A stretch of DNA of 64,000 nucleotides from Fulvia fulva (taxonomy: Eukaryota; Ascomycota; Dothideomycetes; Mycosphaerellales; Mycosphaerellaceae). The position numbers and the translations under genes are program-made. The first letter of the stretch is position 1. Each line of letters starts with the position of its first letter. Shown piece by piece: positions 31,462 through 43,043 of this stretch. The stretch is taken from NCBI RefSeq assembly GCF_020509005.1, contig NC_063012.1:10044001-10108000 (forward strand). Reading direction: 5' to 3'. The notes beneath the pieces are model-generated. The model made no database searches. It worked only from the letters and a program-made list of their open reading frames with translations, and was not told the origin of the DNA.

Positions 31462-33186
31462 ATGGCCGAAAGTGCGCCGATACTGTCGACGCCGGCGGAG
31501 CATATTCTGGAGGAGCCGACACCCATCGCTGTCCAGCCAAGCGACCAGCGACTCTCTGAGGAGCAACTTGATGTTCAATATGAAATCCATCGAACTGTCA
31601 ACGAGATTCGGGCAGGACGATGGAAACGAATCGCATTGCAGTTCCCAGATGATGTGCTCGTCGATGCACCGCGGGTGTTTGAAGCTTTGCGAGACGGCTT
31701 GAAGCAAGCGAGGTCGAGTCAGCGTGGCAAAGCGAATGATTCAACCAACGAGGGTGTTGCGGATGTCACCACGAAGCTCCAGGAAACCACTTTGGAGACT
31801 GACCTGACGGGTGGACAAACTGTTCCTGCTGCCGAGCACGTCGACGAGAAGCTCTGCATTCTTGGCGACACCTCATACGGAGCCTGCTGTGTCGACGAAG
31901 TAGCAGCAGAGCATGTCGATGCTGAGATTGTCGTCCACTATGGGCGGGCATGTCTGTCTCCCACCGCTCGACTGCCGGTCATATACGTCTTCACGGAAAA
32001 GTCTTTGGATCTTGGTGCTGCGGTGGCAAGCTTCGAATCGACCTACCCGAACAAGCACGACAAGATATGTCTGATGGCGGACATACCTTACTCTCACCAC
32101 CTCAACGACCTTCAGCTGCGTCTTGATCAGTCGGGATATGCTCATGTCTTCAAGACTGCCATCATTCGAGATCCTCGATCGCCACTGCCGAACCGGACTG
32201 TCCCAGCGGAAGTGCAGGAGGACTCCGAGCTGCTGAAGGAGTGGAATGTCTTTCACATTGCCACACCGCCAACATCTCTTCTTCTGATTCTCTCATCCAG
32301 AATCAAAGCAATGTACATTTTCGACACTGATGGTGCTGGATCCTCCGCACTGGCAGCAAGCACATCGCAGCTCTTGCGGCGAAGGTACGCCTTGATCACG
32401 CGATTGAGTACGGTATCAATATTCGGCATCTTGATCAACACACTTTCTGTGTCGAACTACATGGATGCTCTACAGCACTGTCAAGACATCATCGCCCGTG
32501 CTGGTAAGAAGAGCTATGTATTCGTCGTCGGCAAGGTCAATGCTGCGAAAGTGGCCAACTTCTCCGAGATTGGTGGCTGGGTCGTGATTGGGTGCTGGGA
32601 GAGCAGTCTGATCGAGAGCAAGGACTTCTACCGACCGATCATCACACCGTTCGAGCTTGAGACTGCATTGACGGACGACAACGAGAGAGTGTGGGGCAGT
32701 CAATGGATTGGCGACTTCAGTCAGCTGCTTGGAAAGCAGAAATCCGCCGCCAATGGTAATGTATCTGACGAGCAGCCGCCAGCTTTATCCGAGGGTGAAG
32801 GCAACTGGGACGATCAGTCAGACGACGAGCCTCCTGAGTTCGACCTCCGCACTGGACGATACGTCTCCAACAGCAGACCGATGGGACGGCCGAAGCCGTC
32901 TGCTGCAGCGACAATAGCTTCGGAAGGCGCCGATCGCAGGTCGAAGTACTCGACACCTTCCTCTGCCCTGGTGCAGAGAGCGAAGGGTGATCTTGCGACG
33001 ATTGGCGGTCAGGTGTCACCCGCGGCTCAGTTCCTGCGTGAGAAGCGCGAGTGGACCGGTCTGGGCAGCGACTATGAAATCGCGTACGAGCGTGATGACG
33101 ATGGCAAGATTCGGGGTGCTGCCATGGAAGAGGGTAGAAGTGGTGTGGCGAAGGGCTATCATGTTGGTGAGAGTGACAAGACCTGA
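31462..33186 (+). CDS. DPH2: Diphthamide biosynthesis protein 2
   Basis: 574 aa from the ATG at 31462 (MAESAPILSTP); single exon. The first domain has YEIHRTVNEIRAGRWKRIAL and QFPDDVLVDAPRVFEALRDG, then LCILGDTSYGACCVDEVAAE with the conserved cysteine region and VVHYGRACLSPTARLPVIYV. The third domain has VVGKVNAAKVANFSEIGGWV, IGCWESSLIESKDFYRPIIT and a conserved PFELETAL. Dph2 pairs with Dph1 in the [4Fe-4S] radical-type enzyme that transfers the 3-amino-3-carboxypropyl group of S-adenosylmethionine to a histidine of elongation factor 2. The C-terminal ~120 residues are less conserved, with an acidic stretch and a final glycine-rich YEI-containing segment, as in other fungi. Confidence 0.94.
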   Translation: MAESAPILSTPAEHILEEPTPIAVQPSDQRLSEEQLDVQYEIHRTVNEIRAGRWKRIALQFPDDVLVDAPRVFEALRDGLKQARSSQRGKANDSTNEGVADVTTKLQETTLETDLTGGQTVPAAEHVDEKLCILGDTSYGACCVDEVAAEHVDAEIVVHYGRACLSPTARLPVIYVFTEKSLDLGAAVASFESTYPNKHDKICLMADIPYSHHLNDLQLRLDQSGYAHVFKTAIIRDPRSPLPNRTVPAEVQEDSELLKEWNVFHIATPPTSLLLILSSRIKAMYIFDTDGAGSSALAASTSQLLRRRYALITRLSTVSIFGILINTLSVSNYMDALQHCQDIIARAGKKSYVFVVGKVNAAKVANFSEIGGWVVIGCWESSLIESKDFYRPIITPFELETALTDDNERVWGSQWIGDFSQLLGKQKSAANGNVSDEQPPALSEGEGNWDDQSDDEPPEFDLRTGRYVSNSRPMGRPKPSAAATIASEGADRRSKYSTPSSALVQRAKGDLATIGGQVSPAAQFLREKREWTGLGSDYEIAYERDDDGKIRGAAMEEGRSGVAKGYHVGESDKT

Positions 33187-33454
33187 GCATCCATGGTACG
33201 TGAAGCCATTGAGGATGTCTTGCGTGCATTCACTGCGAAAGTGAAGAAGCGAGCACTCGAGCGAATGATGAAACGCGAAGAGGCCTGTGCGTTGCAACAA
33301 TAACACTTCTCGGCAGCAAAAAGTAAACATGCCCGCCACCACGAAGACCAACAACGGTCACTAACATCGCCCCGCTCCTGACACGGTTACACCTGCACGC
33401 GGCACGAACATATCCCACGAATTGAACGTGTCACATCGTCGAGATGGCGGAAAC

Positions 33455-34303
33455 ATGTCTAACACCATCGCCACCGAATCAGCACCCGAGACGCTGCAAG
33501 ACTTTGCATCACTCCTCACCTCACTCTCCGTCTCTGGTGGCAAGCCGATCGCGAAGCCCACGGAAGGACCACCACGCCCATCAGCCTTCGCCACACCAAC
33601 GTCCATCCTGGTGCCAGAGAAGCTGCCAACCTACACAGAATCCGAGTCGACTCGAGGCACGAAGCGTAAAGCCGAAGTCCCTTGCCAAAAGCCTCAACCA
33701 GATCCGAACAACCCCTTCTTCGACGCGCGCCTCGATCTCAAGCATGGCGCTGGCCTGATCTTCAAAATTCTCAACGCCGCCCACACCAGCTCAAACCACT
33801 GGACCGGCACCATGGTCGAGTCCCAATTCCTACAATTCGCCCAGAAGGCCAAACAGAACCCCTCCCACGCCCTCAACCGCATCTGCAAAGACATCAACCA
33901 CGTCCTCGACCTACTCCGTTTCGGCCGCAAAGGCTGGACCCTTACAGACTTGCCGCATAACTTCTTCGAGGACGTCGAGCAGCTTCTTCCGGACATCATC
34001 ATGCACCTGAATAGACTCAGCGACTATCGTGGTTGTGGGTGGTTGTTGGACAAGGTGGTCTTGCTGGTGGTGGAGGTCGAGAAGCGGGTGAAGGGGATTC
34101 GGAAGGAGAGGTGTAGGATTGAGATGGAGGCGAAGGCGAAGGGTAGGGGGTTTTGGGAGAGGGATGCGCAGAAGTTGATTAAGAGCGAGGATCCGGGGAA
34201 GGCGATGGAGAGGGTCTTTGGGTTTAAGACGGCGAGGAAGGAGGTGGTGGAAGAGCTCGCGAAGGTGGATGAGGAGATGGATGAGGAGATGGATGAAGAT
34301 TGA
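33455..34303 (+). CDS. Protein of unknown function with acidic EEMD tail
   Basis: 282 aa from the ATG at 33455 (MSNTIATESAPETL); single exon. The N-terminal ~90 residues are low in complexity and probably disordered. The core at about residues 95-250 looks folded and helical: LKHGAGLIFKILNAAHTSSN, FLQFAQKAKQNPSHALNRIC, LLPDIIMHLNRLSDYRGCGW. It ends in tandem DEEMDEEMDED. From about 34030 the coding strand changes from C-ending to strongly G-rich codons without loss of frame. No family recognised. Starts 268 bp after DPH2 on the same strand. Confidence 0.65.
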   Translation: MSNTIATESAPETLQDFASLLTSLSVSGGKPIAKPTEGPPRPSAFATPTSILVPEKLPTYTESESTRGTKRKAEVPCQKPQPDPNNPFFDARLDLKHGAGLIFKILNAAHTSSNHWTGTMVESQFLQFAQKAKQNPSHALNRICKDINHVLDLLRFGRKGWTLTDLPHNFFEDVEQLLPDIIMHLNRLSDYRGCGWLLDKVVLLVVEVEKRVKGIRKERCRIEMEAKAKGRGFWERDAQKLIKSEDPGKAMERVFGFKTARKEVVEELAKVDEEMDEEMDED

Positions 34304-35029
34304 GGTGGCTGGATGAGGTGAAGAGAGGCTCAGGACGGACCAACACATGAAGCAGATGACAACTGTGTGCGCGAGAAATGCTGTACTCGATCAGGAGCTT
34401 CACGTCACGGCTCACAGGCACTACCAAATTGGTTCTTGACACCTGGAGATGGCATTTGCAATGACTTTACTTGGAATCCCCGAGAAGCATGTCACATGGA
34501 GTCAACCGCACCCGGCCCCTGCAGTCGACTCGATTCTGCTACGCCATCTGTCAGCCCCTGGGCAAAGTGGCTGCATGCTGTGTTACATACCAAGAGTGGC
34601 TGCGCAGCTTACCCTGGTCTTTGATGCGCACTCGCGCTGGCGGCCCCTCCTGTACGGCGAGAAGGCGCATCGCATTACGGTGGTTACCCTTGCGGGTTCT
34701 GCTGCATTATGGGGGCTGACCACCCATGGAAGGGGTATACCGTGCCTCATTCGATGGTTGAGGTCGCCCTGGATACAGCCGTAGGCGTCTCCGCCTGCGA
34801 CATGGCTTAGCGACGCTGGATAACAGTAATTGGTTGCCGCCAGAAGGCTGTACCGTGGCGTGGTTCTTCGCTTACATGCCTTCCAGTGGTAGCGAGGCTT
34901 ACGCGAAGTGGCTTGAGTCTCAGCTTTCATTGACTACAAGAACAGTCGACTGACATCTCATCAAACGTGTGAACATCCTTTTCGAAGACTTGCCGGCAAA
35001 ACACTAATACAGCAATAGACCACCTCAAG
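34304..35029. other. Intergenic region, no gene supported
   Basis: 726 bp between two plus-strand genes. Overlapping short ORFs in three frames at 34.37-34.93 kb have no recognisable content. Confidence 0.4.
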
Positions 35030-38000
35030 ATGGGAGAAGCTGTAGCGGTCCTCGGACTCGTCTCAGCCATCATCACGATAGTCGACGCCACGCAGAGAAT
35101 CTACGATGCAGCGCAGGACGTCGAAGGCTTGCCGGCTGCTTTCAAAGTGATCAGCACTCGCATGCCGCTAGTCAAGCAAACTCTTGTCTTCGTCAAGCAG
35201 AAGTATGAGAGAGGCGAACATGAATCAGAGATCTTCCAAATCCTCACAAACACGCGCGAAAAGGCCAGAGGCTTGCGGGAGATTTTCAAAAAAAAAAGGT
35301 TTGCCCAGCAGATGACGACAAACGAATAGAGCAATACAGGAAAGCTCTACGCACCCTCAAGCCAGGGAGGAGCGACAAGGTTGAGAACTTGTGGAAGGCC
35401 ATCCTCGGTAACCTGCAATCTTTGCAAGTCTACCACGTCTTCCGCCAGGCCGTGAAGGACGATGATCTCAGACGCGCGATTCAAGAGATTGCTGAAGTCG
35501 AGTCGTCCCTGCCAGAGAGCGGCACCACGAACATTACCTCTACTGGCCCTGGTGCGAGCTTCAACACAGGTACTGGAACACAAGAGAACTGGCAGAACTA
35601 TGGATCGGGCGCTATGGCAAGGGAGATGACACTGACGCAGAACATCACTGGATCAGGTACGGGCCCTTAGTGTATCGTGCGTGTCAAGGCAAGGCGCATG
35701 TGCCATCTCCCGCAAGGTGCGTTAGCAGACAGCGGACTCGAGCTTGAAGGCACAGGCATTGCTAGGCTGGTCACCTGCTAAGCGGTTGTACGAGTTTGTT
35801 GAAGCTGACCGGACAGTGTTCTTACCGCAGTTGGGGCCCCGAGACCCAAGTCATACCCGCCCCTATCACAACTCTGTGCCGTTCAGTCAAATCTCAGACG
35901 AGTACACGGATCGTCCGGCTGCGATGCAGCAGCTTGAAGCTGCACTTTTGGAGCGAAGCTCAAGATGGCAACACATCCGAGGCGCAGTGGTTGTGGGAAT
36001 GGCTGGGACCAGAAAGACACAGCTCATCTTGAAATATGCTCTAGTCCATGCGCATGAATACGATACTATTTTATGGGTGAATGCCGACAAGCCTAGTTCT
36101 GTCGTCGGCTCTTTCGAACTCATCGCACGAGACTTACAATTGGTAGATTACAACATAAGTCTGCTGTCCACGGCGCAGGTTATGCCACAACAGAGTACTG
36201 CTGTTCGAAACATACTGGAATGGCTTACGAAGCGCACCACACCATGGCTACTCATCCTTGATAACGCAGATGAGGACGACTGGGGCTTGCGCGACATACT
36301 GCCTCGAGCTGGGCACGGTACGGTCATCATCACGACTCAAGACCGAGCCATCCCACGGGCTCTTAAGATCAATTCTGTCTGTCTCGATGTAATGCTGGAA
36401 GAGGAGGCAGTTGCACTTTTACTGGAGGCTGTAGGCTGTACCCAATGGACCGAGAACCTTGCACTGCTCGAGCTTTGCACGGACGTTGTACGTCGTCTGG
36501 AATATTTACCGTTGGCAATACACTTAGCTGGCGCCACGATCAACTGCGACGCGGCATTGCTAGCAGCAGGGCCCGAGCGAGTCGGCATTTGTACTCGCAG
36601 CGCCATCAACGGCTACCTGACGGCGTTCCAGAACAACCGTAGCGCATTGTTGCGTGACACAAATCATGATTTCTTGCGTTCGCCGCACAGGACGACGGTC
36701 TGGACCGCCTGGGAAACCACCTTCCAGCTCCTCGAAAGAGCGCGCACGAAGTCTGGAACTGGAGTATCACCAAATGTCCTTCTTACGTTCTTGGCGTTTC
36801 TTGACCCGGCCGTGATTCTGTATACGCATCTCAAAGACGCGCATGCTGGTCTACTACGAGGACAAGATTTCCCATACTACAAGGTGTCGGACTGGCCACC
36901 GTGGCTATTGCGGCTAGTATCAGCGGAATATAGCCTAAGTCAGACGATTGGAAACAAGTCTTGCGAGTGGAGTCATGACTGCTACAGTCAGACCATGTCC
37001 CGTCTCTGGAGGTATGGACTGATTCGTAGCAAGAATGCTGACTGGAGCGAAGAAATATCGCTACACAAATTGGTCCGGTGGCGTGCTCAGCAGGAAGCAG
37101 ATGAAAAGGAGTACCTCCAAGCCTATGCTCAACTGCTAGAGCTGATCACATGGGCCTCAAGTCGTAACACAAGTGCCTATCGGATTTACTACGAGACCGA
37201 CGACTACGATCTGGACGATCCAAGTACCCGAGGCCGTCTCATACGCACACTGGACGAATTGTGCTCGACATATGAAAGGCTACGGCACTGGGAGGCAGCC
37301 CACAATAAATTGGGGTGGCTTCTGCATGAACAAGTTGAGAGCTTGGGAAGAAGCAATCCTGGGACGATAAGTACACTGTGTAGAAAGCTGGAGGCTGGCG
37401 TCCATACAGTCTCCGGTAACGAGGTGGAGGAGATCAGCGAATTCATACACGGAGGCAGCCAGACAGAACAGATGGCGTTAGTCGAAAATTTGCCACTACA
37501 GCTTCGAACGTTGTGGTCCAGCGTTCTGCAACGTGACAAGAAATCGTCACATGCAGGCTGGAGTAATGGTGACTCTGATGACGATGGTGGAGTGCCTCTG
37601 CGACTAGAAGGGCTAGTCGGGGTCTCTGGGGCCAGCTCGGTCCATATCATGGACTCGCGTTCTTGGCTTCGCCGGTCGATGGAGGCTTTCGTGTCCCGGG
37701 CGTACCGGAGGTGGGAGAAGCACGAGCGCCGATCCCAGATCAGGACCCAGATGAGGTCGATTCAGCGAACAGTACGCAGAGATGAAACACGCCTACACGA
37801 CCGGGGACAAAAGGCCAGCCAAGACACAGAGGCCGCAGCACCAGACCTCCCGACGCTTTTCGAAGTATTCTCACACGGCTCGTGGAGTACCGTATCCAAC
37901 TACTTGCGTTTCATCGACGCTGAGACGGTACGATATCGAGATCCCATCCAACGAAGAACAATACTACACTGGGCTGCGGCACGGGGCTTCGATACCGCTG

Positions 38001-38265
38001 CGGTGAGATGCTTGGCATTCGGTAGCGATATCAACGCGCCGAGGACAACATCGGCCGCAGACCTTTGCATCATGCTTGCGAGAATCAGCATTTGGGTGTG
38101 GTGGAAACGCTTGTCGAACATGGAGCAGACATCACTGTTAAGGATGCCAGTGGCTTGACGGCAGAAGATCGTGTGGGAGTCGGCTCGAGTGCAGGGAGGA
38201 TTCGCGGTTGTCTTAGACGGCACGCTACCTCTTCCGCTTTGGGGCCTACACAGGGAGATGAGTAA
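35030..38265 (+). pseudogene. Decayed NLR-like gene: SesA, NB-ARC, ankyrin
   Basis: ATG at 35030 opens a SesA-type N-terminal domain (VLGLVSAIITIVDATQRIYD, then LPAAFKVISTRMPLVKQTL). A run of ten A at 35288-35297 shifts the frame; the rest of SesA (VCPADDDKRIEQYRKALRTL) lies one frame over and ends in a glycine/asparagine-rich linker. A possible intron near 35656-35755 would join the NB-ARC part: P-loop GMAGTRKT (consensus GxGGxGKT, so two glycines are changed), Walker B WLLILDNADE, GTVIITTQDR and LPLAIHLAGA. The C-terminus has ankyrin repeats (RRTILHWAAARGFDTAAVRC); near 38043 the frame shifts again and continues with RPLHHACENQHLGVVETLVE to 38265. Fungal NLRs act in allorecognition and cell death. 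Three independent lesions argue for decay, though the homopolymer could be a sequencing fault. Confidence 0.8.
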
Positions 38266-38588
38266 ATGATTGCAGAACTGGTCTCAGGCCCACGAGCGTG
38301 GCTGGACACGGTAGCCTGCGAGCGCCGGAATGCTGTGTACTACTCCGGTCGACGTGTAAGTCTAAGACGATGAAGGTGGAACGTCGATTGCCTGTCAAGA
38401 TGTAAGTCAGCGGCTCATTCTGAACTGGGTAGTGGTATCTGATGGGAATATCAGAGCTCTTCTTGCACGGAGAACAACAAGGCATGCAAACCTGTGGACG
38501 CAGATGGTGATGGGACGTATGACTATGCGAATTGAGCTTGAGAGTGGCGTTGATGGAAGGCGCGGTATTGCAAATATTTTGTAGTGTA
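38266..38588. other. Intergenic region
   Basis: 323 bp between the NLR-like gene and a minus-strand fragment. Nothing recognised. Confidence 0.35.
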
Positions 38589-38951
38589 CTATGGTTCAGG
38601 TGATTTGGTGCGCCTCACGGCTAGCGCCTCTCTCGGTTGCTCGAAGTCCAGACCGGTAGATCGACATCTAGATGAACAACTTCCCACCATGGTACTTGAC
38701 AGTCTCTTCATACTTCCCGATCCCAGCAGCCTCGAACTTCGTTCGCTCCGGGGATCCATCGAACGACCTAGCATAGGTAGCAACAGAATGGGCAATCCAC
38801 TTCGTATTGTCTCGCCCTTGATGTAAGATTGCAGTTGCTCCGTGTCAACAAGCTTGTTGTGGCCAAAGGATGGCAAAAGAGGCTGCTGCTCGGCATATGT
38901 AAGGCTGATCCCCAGCAGGGTCGCTGCTGCGAACACGTTGATGAACGACAT
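38589..38951 (-). pseudogene. Fragment with a signal peptide, family uncertain
   Basis: From the ATG at 38951 a clear signal peptide (FINVFAAATLLGISLTYA) is followed by KLVDTEQLQSYIKGETIR, which resembles the start of secreted M28-type aminopeptidases. The first frame then becomes serine/arginine-rich, while one frame over reads HSVATYARSFDGSPERTKFE and stops soon after, before any metal-binding motif. This suggests a frameshifted remnant of about 80-90 residues. The M28 assignment rests on weak resemblance only; a small secreted protein is the alternative. Confidence 0.35.
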
Positions 38952-39059
38952 GGTGGCGAGGTCGATGATGTTTTGATGGAGTTGTCGAGGTGATAGATAA
39001 GAGAACCTGGAAGACTCGGCATTACTTTTCGCCGGCCGCTCTCTGAAACCTACTCTCAC

Positions 39060-39386
39060 AAGCCATCGCCCTTTCCTTCAATACTACACATGACATTCCC
39101 CATTCCCCTTCCTCCCCAATCTACAAGACAAGAAAGAAGATCATCCTATGCTACCATGTGCACCATCAAATGACAAGCCGGCAGTTCCACACCGCTTCAT
39201 TCGCTTGTCGCTCGGATCTCTCTTCACTTGAACTCCAACTATTCTTTCGGCCGAAGGAGTGTCTGATTCGTCCTACATACCTGATTTCGCTCAGCTGCGA
39301 GACGGTAAGGTAAGGACCAGCCTACGGGCTCCAGATGGTGCTGTCTGAGGGCCATACCGTCGCTTCACTTGATATCTTGGCTCAGC
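39060..39386. other. Intergenic region
   Basis: Pyrimidine-rich region upstream of the paraoxonase-like remnant. I looked here for a missing first exon; a GT-AG pair at 39305-39385 exists, but the joined frame has a TGA just upstream and no ATG. Confidence 0.35.
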
Positions 39387-40359
39387 TTCTCTCCAAGCCT
39401 TTTGGCAAGCTGCGACGACGCCTCAGGCCGCTCCCTCACGGACGCAGTCATAGCCCTACACCTCGATAAACCCAAAGGCGACAGCTTTGAATACCGCGTC
39501 CTTGCCACCCCAAACTTCCCAGGCCCTCTCCACCTCATCGGCATAACAGGCAAGGACACCATCAAAGGCGACATCAGAATCTACCTGAACAACGCCCGCC
39601 CCACCATCAACCAAGTCTCCGGCCGCGCCCTCGACAACACTGCAGCCGACTACACCATCGAATCCTTCACCACAACTCCCAACGCCACCACCCTCCACCA
39701 CGCCCAATCCTATCACCACACCGAAATCAAATCCCCCAACAACATCGCCCTCTCCCCCCCCCCCCCACGGCGGCTTCTACATAACCAACGACCACGGCAC
39801 AGCCCGCTCCGGCTGGCGACACGAACTCGCACCCTACATCAGCAACGGGGACATAACCCATTGCTCCCTCGACGGCAGTACCTGCAAAGTCGTGCAAACA
39901 GGTCTCGCCTTCCCTAACGGATTACTAACCGGTCAAGACGACGGTCTCCTCTACGTCCCTAGTACTTATAAAGGAAATATCCAAATTTACCGGCCCTTGC
40001 CAGATCACAGTCTTGAAAGATTGGGACAAATTGATGTACCGTATGGACTCGATAATCTCTCCCAGGATAAGGATGGGGATATTTGGATAGCGGCATTGCC
40101 GAAACCGTTTGAGGTGTTGGGGGCGTTTGAGGATCCGATGAATAAAGTCGCGCCGGCGACGATTTTGCGCGCGAGGAGGAAGACGGCGGGTGAGGGTGGT
40201 AGGAAGGTTGAGTGGGAGGCTGAGAAGATGCTAGAGGATCGGGATGCGGAAGTGTTACCAGGTGCTACCACGGCGGTGCATGATGTGAAGACAGGACGTG
40301 TGTTCGTTAGTGGGGTTACGGCGCCGTTTGTTACGGTTTGTGAACCGAAGGTGAAGTGA
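39387..40359 (+). pseudogene. Paraoxonase/SMP-30-like beta-propeller gene, 5' truncated and frameshifted
   Basis: The open frame has no ATG and begins in the middle of the family pattern (SGRSLTDAVIALHLDKPKGD). It continues with PLHLIGITGKDTIKGDIRIY and SPNNIAL, then meets a run of 13 C at 39754-39766. One frame over resumes with HGGFYITNDHGTARSGWRHE, FPNGLLTGQDDGLLYVPSTY and YGLDNLSQDKDGDIWIAALP, ending at 40359 after GATTAVHDVKTGRVFVSGVT. NDH and DNL-type blades are typical of arylesterase and paraoxonase-like calcium beta-propellers. Removing one C would restore the frame across the tract but not the missing N-terminus (about 60-80 residues with signal peptide). Either a pseudogene or an assembly error plus an unrecognised first exon. 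Confidence 0.7.
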
Positions 40360-40426
40360 GTGATGATGGAGACTATGCATGGTCGTAAAGTTACATAGAT
40401 ACAATCGTACCATTATGGACAACGAC

Positions 40427-42400
40427 CTAGAAATCGAACTGCCCACGCAGTTGATTCAGATCCATATCCGGCCCAACCGTCGCAGACAAATCCCTCCGCC
40501 CCATCTGCGTAAAGACGCGTCGTAACGTATCATAAAGGTTCGTACTCTGGTTCTGATGCAGCGCAGCATCGACCGCAGCTTGCTCATCAATATCATTACC
40601 ATGACCATCCTTGAGGATCTCAGCCGCCTTTGCTCTTCCTTCTTGTTCCTGCAATTTATGCATAGACAGCGCACCAAGCAAGTGACCCGCTGCCTCCTCA
40701 AGGACGCCCAGATTGATACACGAGACGCCCAAGTTGTAACGCGCGCGCACAAAGTTCGGTCGTAGTTCCAGTGCGCGTGAGTACGCTTCGATGGCTTCTT
40801 CTGATCGGGACGAGTTGGCTAGGGTAGCACCCAGCCGGTTCCAGAGGAGGTGCTCTTCACCTTCGCGTTTCATGGAGCCGTGTTGATGAGAATTGAGAGC
40901 GGCGGTGAAGCAATCTACAGCTTTGTCGTAATCTTCGCTGCCGTAGAAGAGGACTCCCAGACCGACCTGGACATCTACATCGACGTCACCGCCTTCGGGG
41001 TTCAGTTGTGCCGCTTCGAGGAAGTAGTTTGTGACCTTTTCGTGCAGCATGTGACGATCGGTGAAGCCCATTTCTTCCTCGTCTTCGATGCCGCGGGGCG
41101 TGACGCCGAGTTGGGGGTACTTTGAGGCTACCCAGCGTTCTAGTGTGCGGTATGCGAGGGTGTCATAGCCTTCGTTCGTGTAGGAGACCGCAAGACCCAT
41201 CAGTGCTTCCAGATTACTTGGGTCGATCTTTAGGGCTTGTTCCAGCGCTCTTATCGCGGGCGATTCCTTCTCGTTTTGTGCTTGTGCTTGGCCTAATGCA
41301 ACCCAAGCATCCGTAAAGTCCTGCTGCTTCTGTACAGCGGCCTCGAAGGCTAGTGCCGCCAGACTCAGGTTCCCACCTTCACGCATGATCTTCATGCCTT
41401 CTTCGAACGCATTCGGCACGTCTTTGAACAGATTGTTCTCCTCGAACATGTAGTTGCCCTGGTTGGGCGCGGTGCTGTAGTCGCCAAACTCATTCCTAAA
41501 GCTGTCAAAGTTGTGGTTCAGGCCATCGAAGTCTTTCCATTGATCGAACTCGTCGCCAAAGTGGCCCGCCATCTCATCGTCGGCCAGCATGTCCCTGTTC
41601 GCGTTAGTCTGTATTCAACGTATGCAAAGCTTTGTACTGTCTCCCGCCTGTCCACAGCGCAACAAGCCCGCAACACAATACACTTACTTATCCAACTGAT
41701 TCAGCTGCCTCTCCACAGCCTCTTCAGCCTCTTGATCCAACTGATCCGCCTCCTGATCTGCAGTAGAAAGCTCCTCAAACTGCTTCTCCCAGTCCGTATC
41801 ACTGAGCTCTTGCACCCTGCCCTTCCCTTTCCCCTCATACTGTTGCGGCATACCATTTTGCATCATAGAGCCCTGGTACCCCATCATTGGCCTCTGCATG
41901 CCGAACCCTCCAGAGTACATAGGCGGCCTGTACGCGGACTGCTGCTGGAAGCTCGGGCTCTGTGTCCGTGCCGTAGGCGTCATCTGGGACTGTCTAAACT
42001 GCGCAAATTCCTGAGGACTGAAACCTCCTGCCCTCTGCTGCTGCTGGAATTCCTCTGGTGCAAAGCGTGGACCTTGCTGCTGGAACTCGCCAGCCCAGTT
42101 CGCATTGCCTGCGCTACCGCCTCCATTTGCGCGCTCGAGGTGTTCGGCTTCGCGGCGCATTTGTTCCATGTGAAAGGCGTCGTTGGGGAGCATGTCACCC
42201 ATGTGAGGGCCCTGTTGGGCAAAGTCCTGGAATGCGGCATCGTCGGGGACTTGCTGGCCGCTGCGGAAGCCGTTGAATTGTTGTGGCTGTCGGGATGTCA
42301 GGCGGTCTCGTTGGAGGGACGTGTCGGCTCCTGTTGTCTTCTGGAATTGTGCGAGAGGGTTGGAGCCGGTGCTGCATTCTGGCCCGCCGAGGAAGGACAT
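40427..42400 (-). CDS. PEX5: Peroxisomal targeting signal 1 receptor
   Basis: Predicted 626 aa from two exons (42400-41688 and 41594-40427); the 93-bp intron has GTAAG...CAG and joins QLNQLDK to DMLADDE. The N-terminus MSFLGGPECSTGSNPL carries the conserved cysteine (Cys9) that is ubiquitinated for receptor recycling. The intrinsically disordered half is rich in Q and has WxxxF motifs at about residues 102 (WAGEF) and 204 (WEKQF) and a related WKDF at 257, which bind Pex14/Pex13. The C-terminal half is TPR repeats (GNLSLAALAFEAAVQKQQDF, PSNLEALMGLAVSYTNEGYD, VQVGLGVLFYGSEDYDKAVD, RPNFVRARYNLGVSCINLGV) that bind the C-terminal SKL-type signal of cargo. Length is normal for fungi. Confidence 0.95.
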
Positions 42401-43043
42401 TTTGGCTTGAGCAGATGTGTTGGTAGTGATGCTGTGGTTGATGTGGAAGAGTCAAGGTGGGGTTCGTGGTGGTGGGTGAGGAGAAGTGGATTTCTAGGAC
42501 GCTCCCTGCAGTTCTGTACTGTACAAAGACAATCTTCGAGGAACGACCAGGCAAAGTAATGATGGCAAGGGAAAGAACAGGTTCCTTCTTCCTCTGACTG
42601 TAATGTTCACAAGCAAACTGCACCACCGAGAGAGAGAGCACCACTTCGCCGCTGGTTACGCATGAGTAGCTCGGTCCCTGCTGCAAGCAAGAGAGCCGAT
42701 GCCGAGGTGAACCTTGACTTTGTGGCACTCGACGGGAGATCACGCGACGGCCAAGTCGGCAATGCTTCATGCGAAGATAATGACATGGAGTTGAGAAGGT
42801 CTGCCATGTTCATGCTCTGCCTCTATGCTATACTACACAACTTATACAACACTGAACGTCAACTCGACCTGTGGTGTACACCCTCATGACGCGACTTGCC
42901 ACTTGGAGTATCCATTGAGCTGCTTCCTAAACGCCATCGCTCGGTGCGTGTGCTCCCACATCGGACCGCCTCTTTCCAGGCTATGCTGTACAATACTCTC
43001 TCATCGTCGTTGCCATATTACGCTCGCAAACTTTCAAGTCTGC
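42401..43043. other. Intergenic region
   Basis: 643 bp between two minus-strand genes: PEX5 promoter on the left and the 3' end of the RRM gene on the right. No other element seen. Confidence 0.4.

Noticed and set aside
35288..35297. A10 tract as programmed ribosomal frameshifting
   Set aside because: Slippery A-runs can shift ribosomes, but the gene has two further lesions and no stimulating structure was seen; decay or sequencing error is simpler.
39305..39385. Intron supplying an upstream exon to the paraoxonase-like gene
   Set aside because: Splice-like GT and AG exist, but the joined frame has a TGA close upstream and no ATG.
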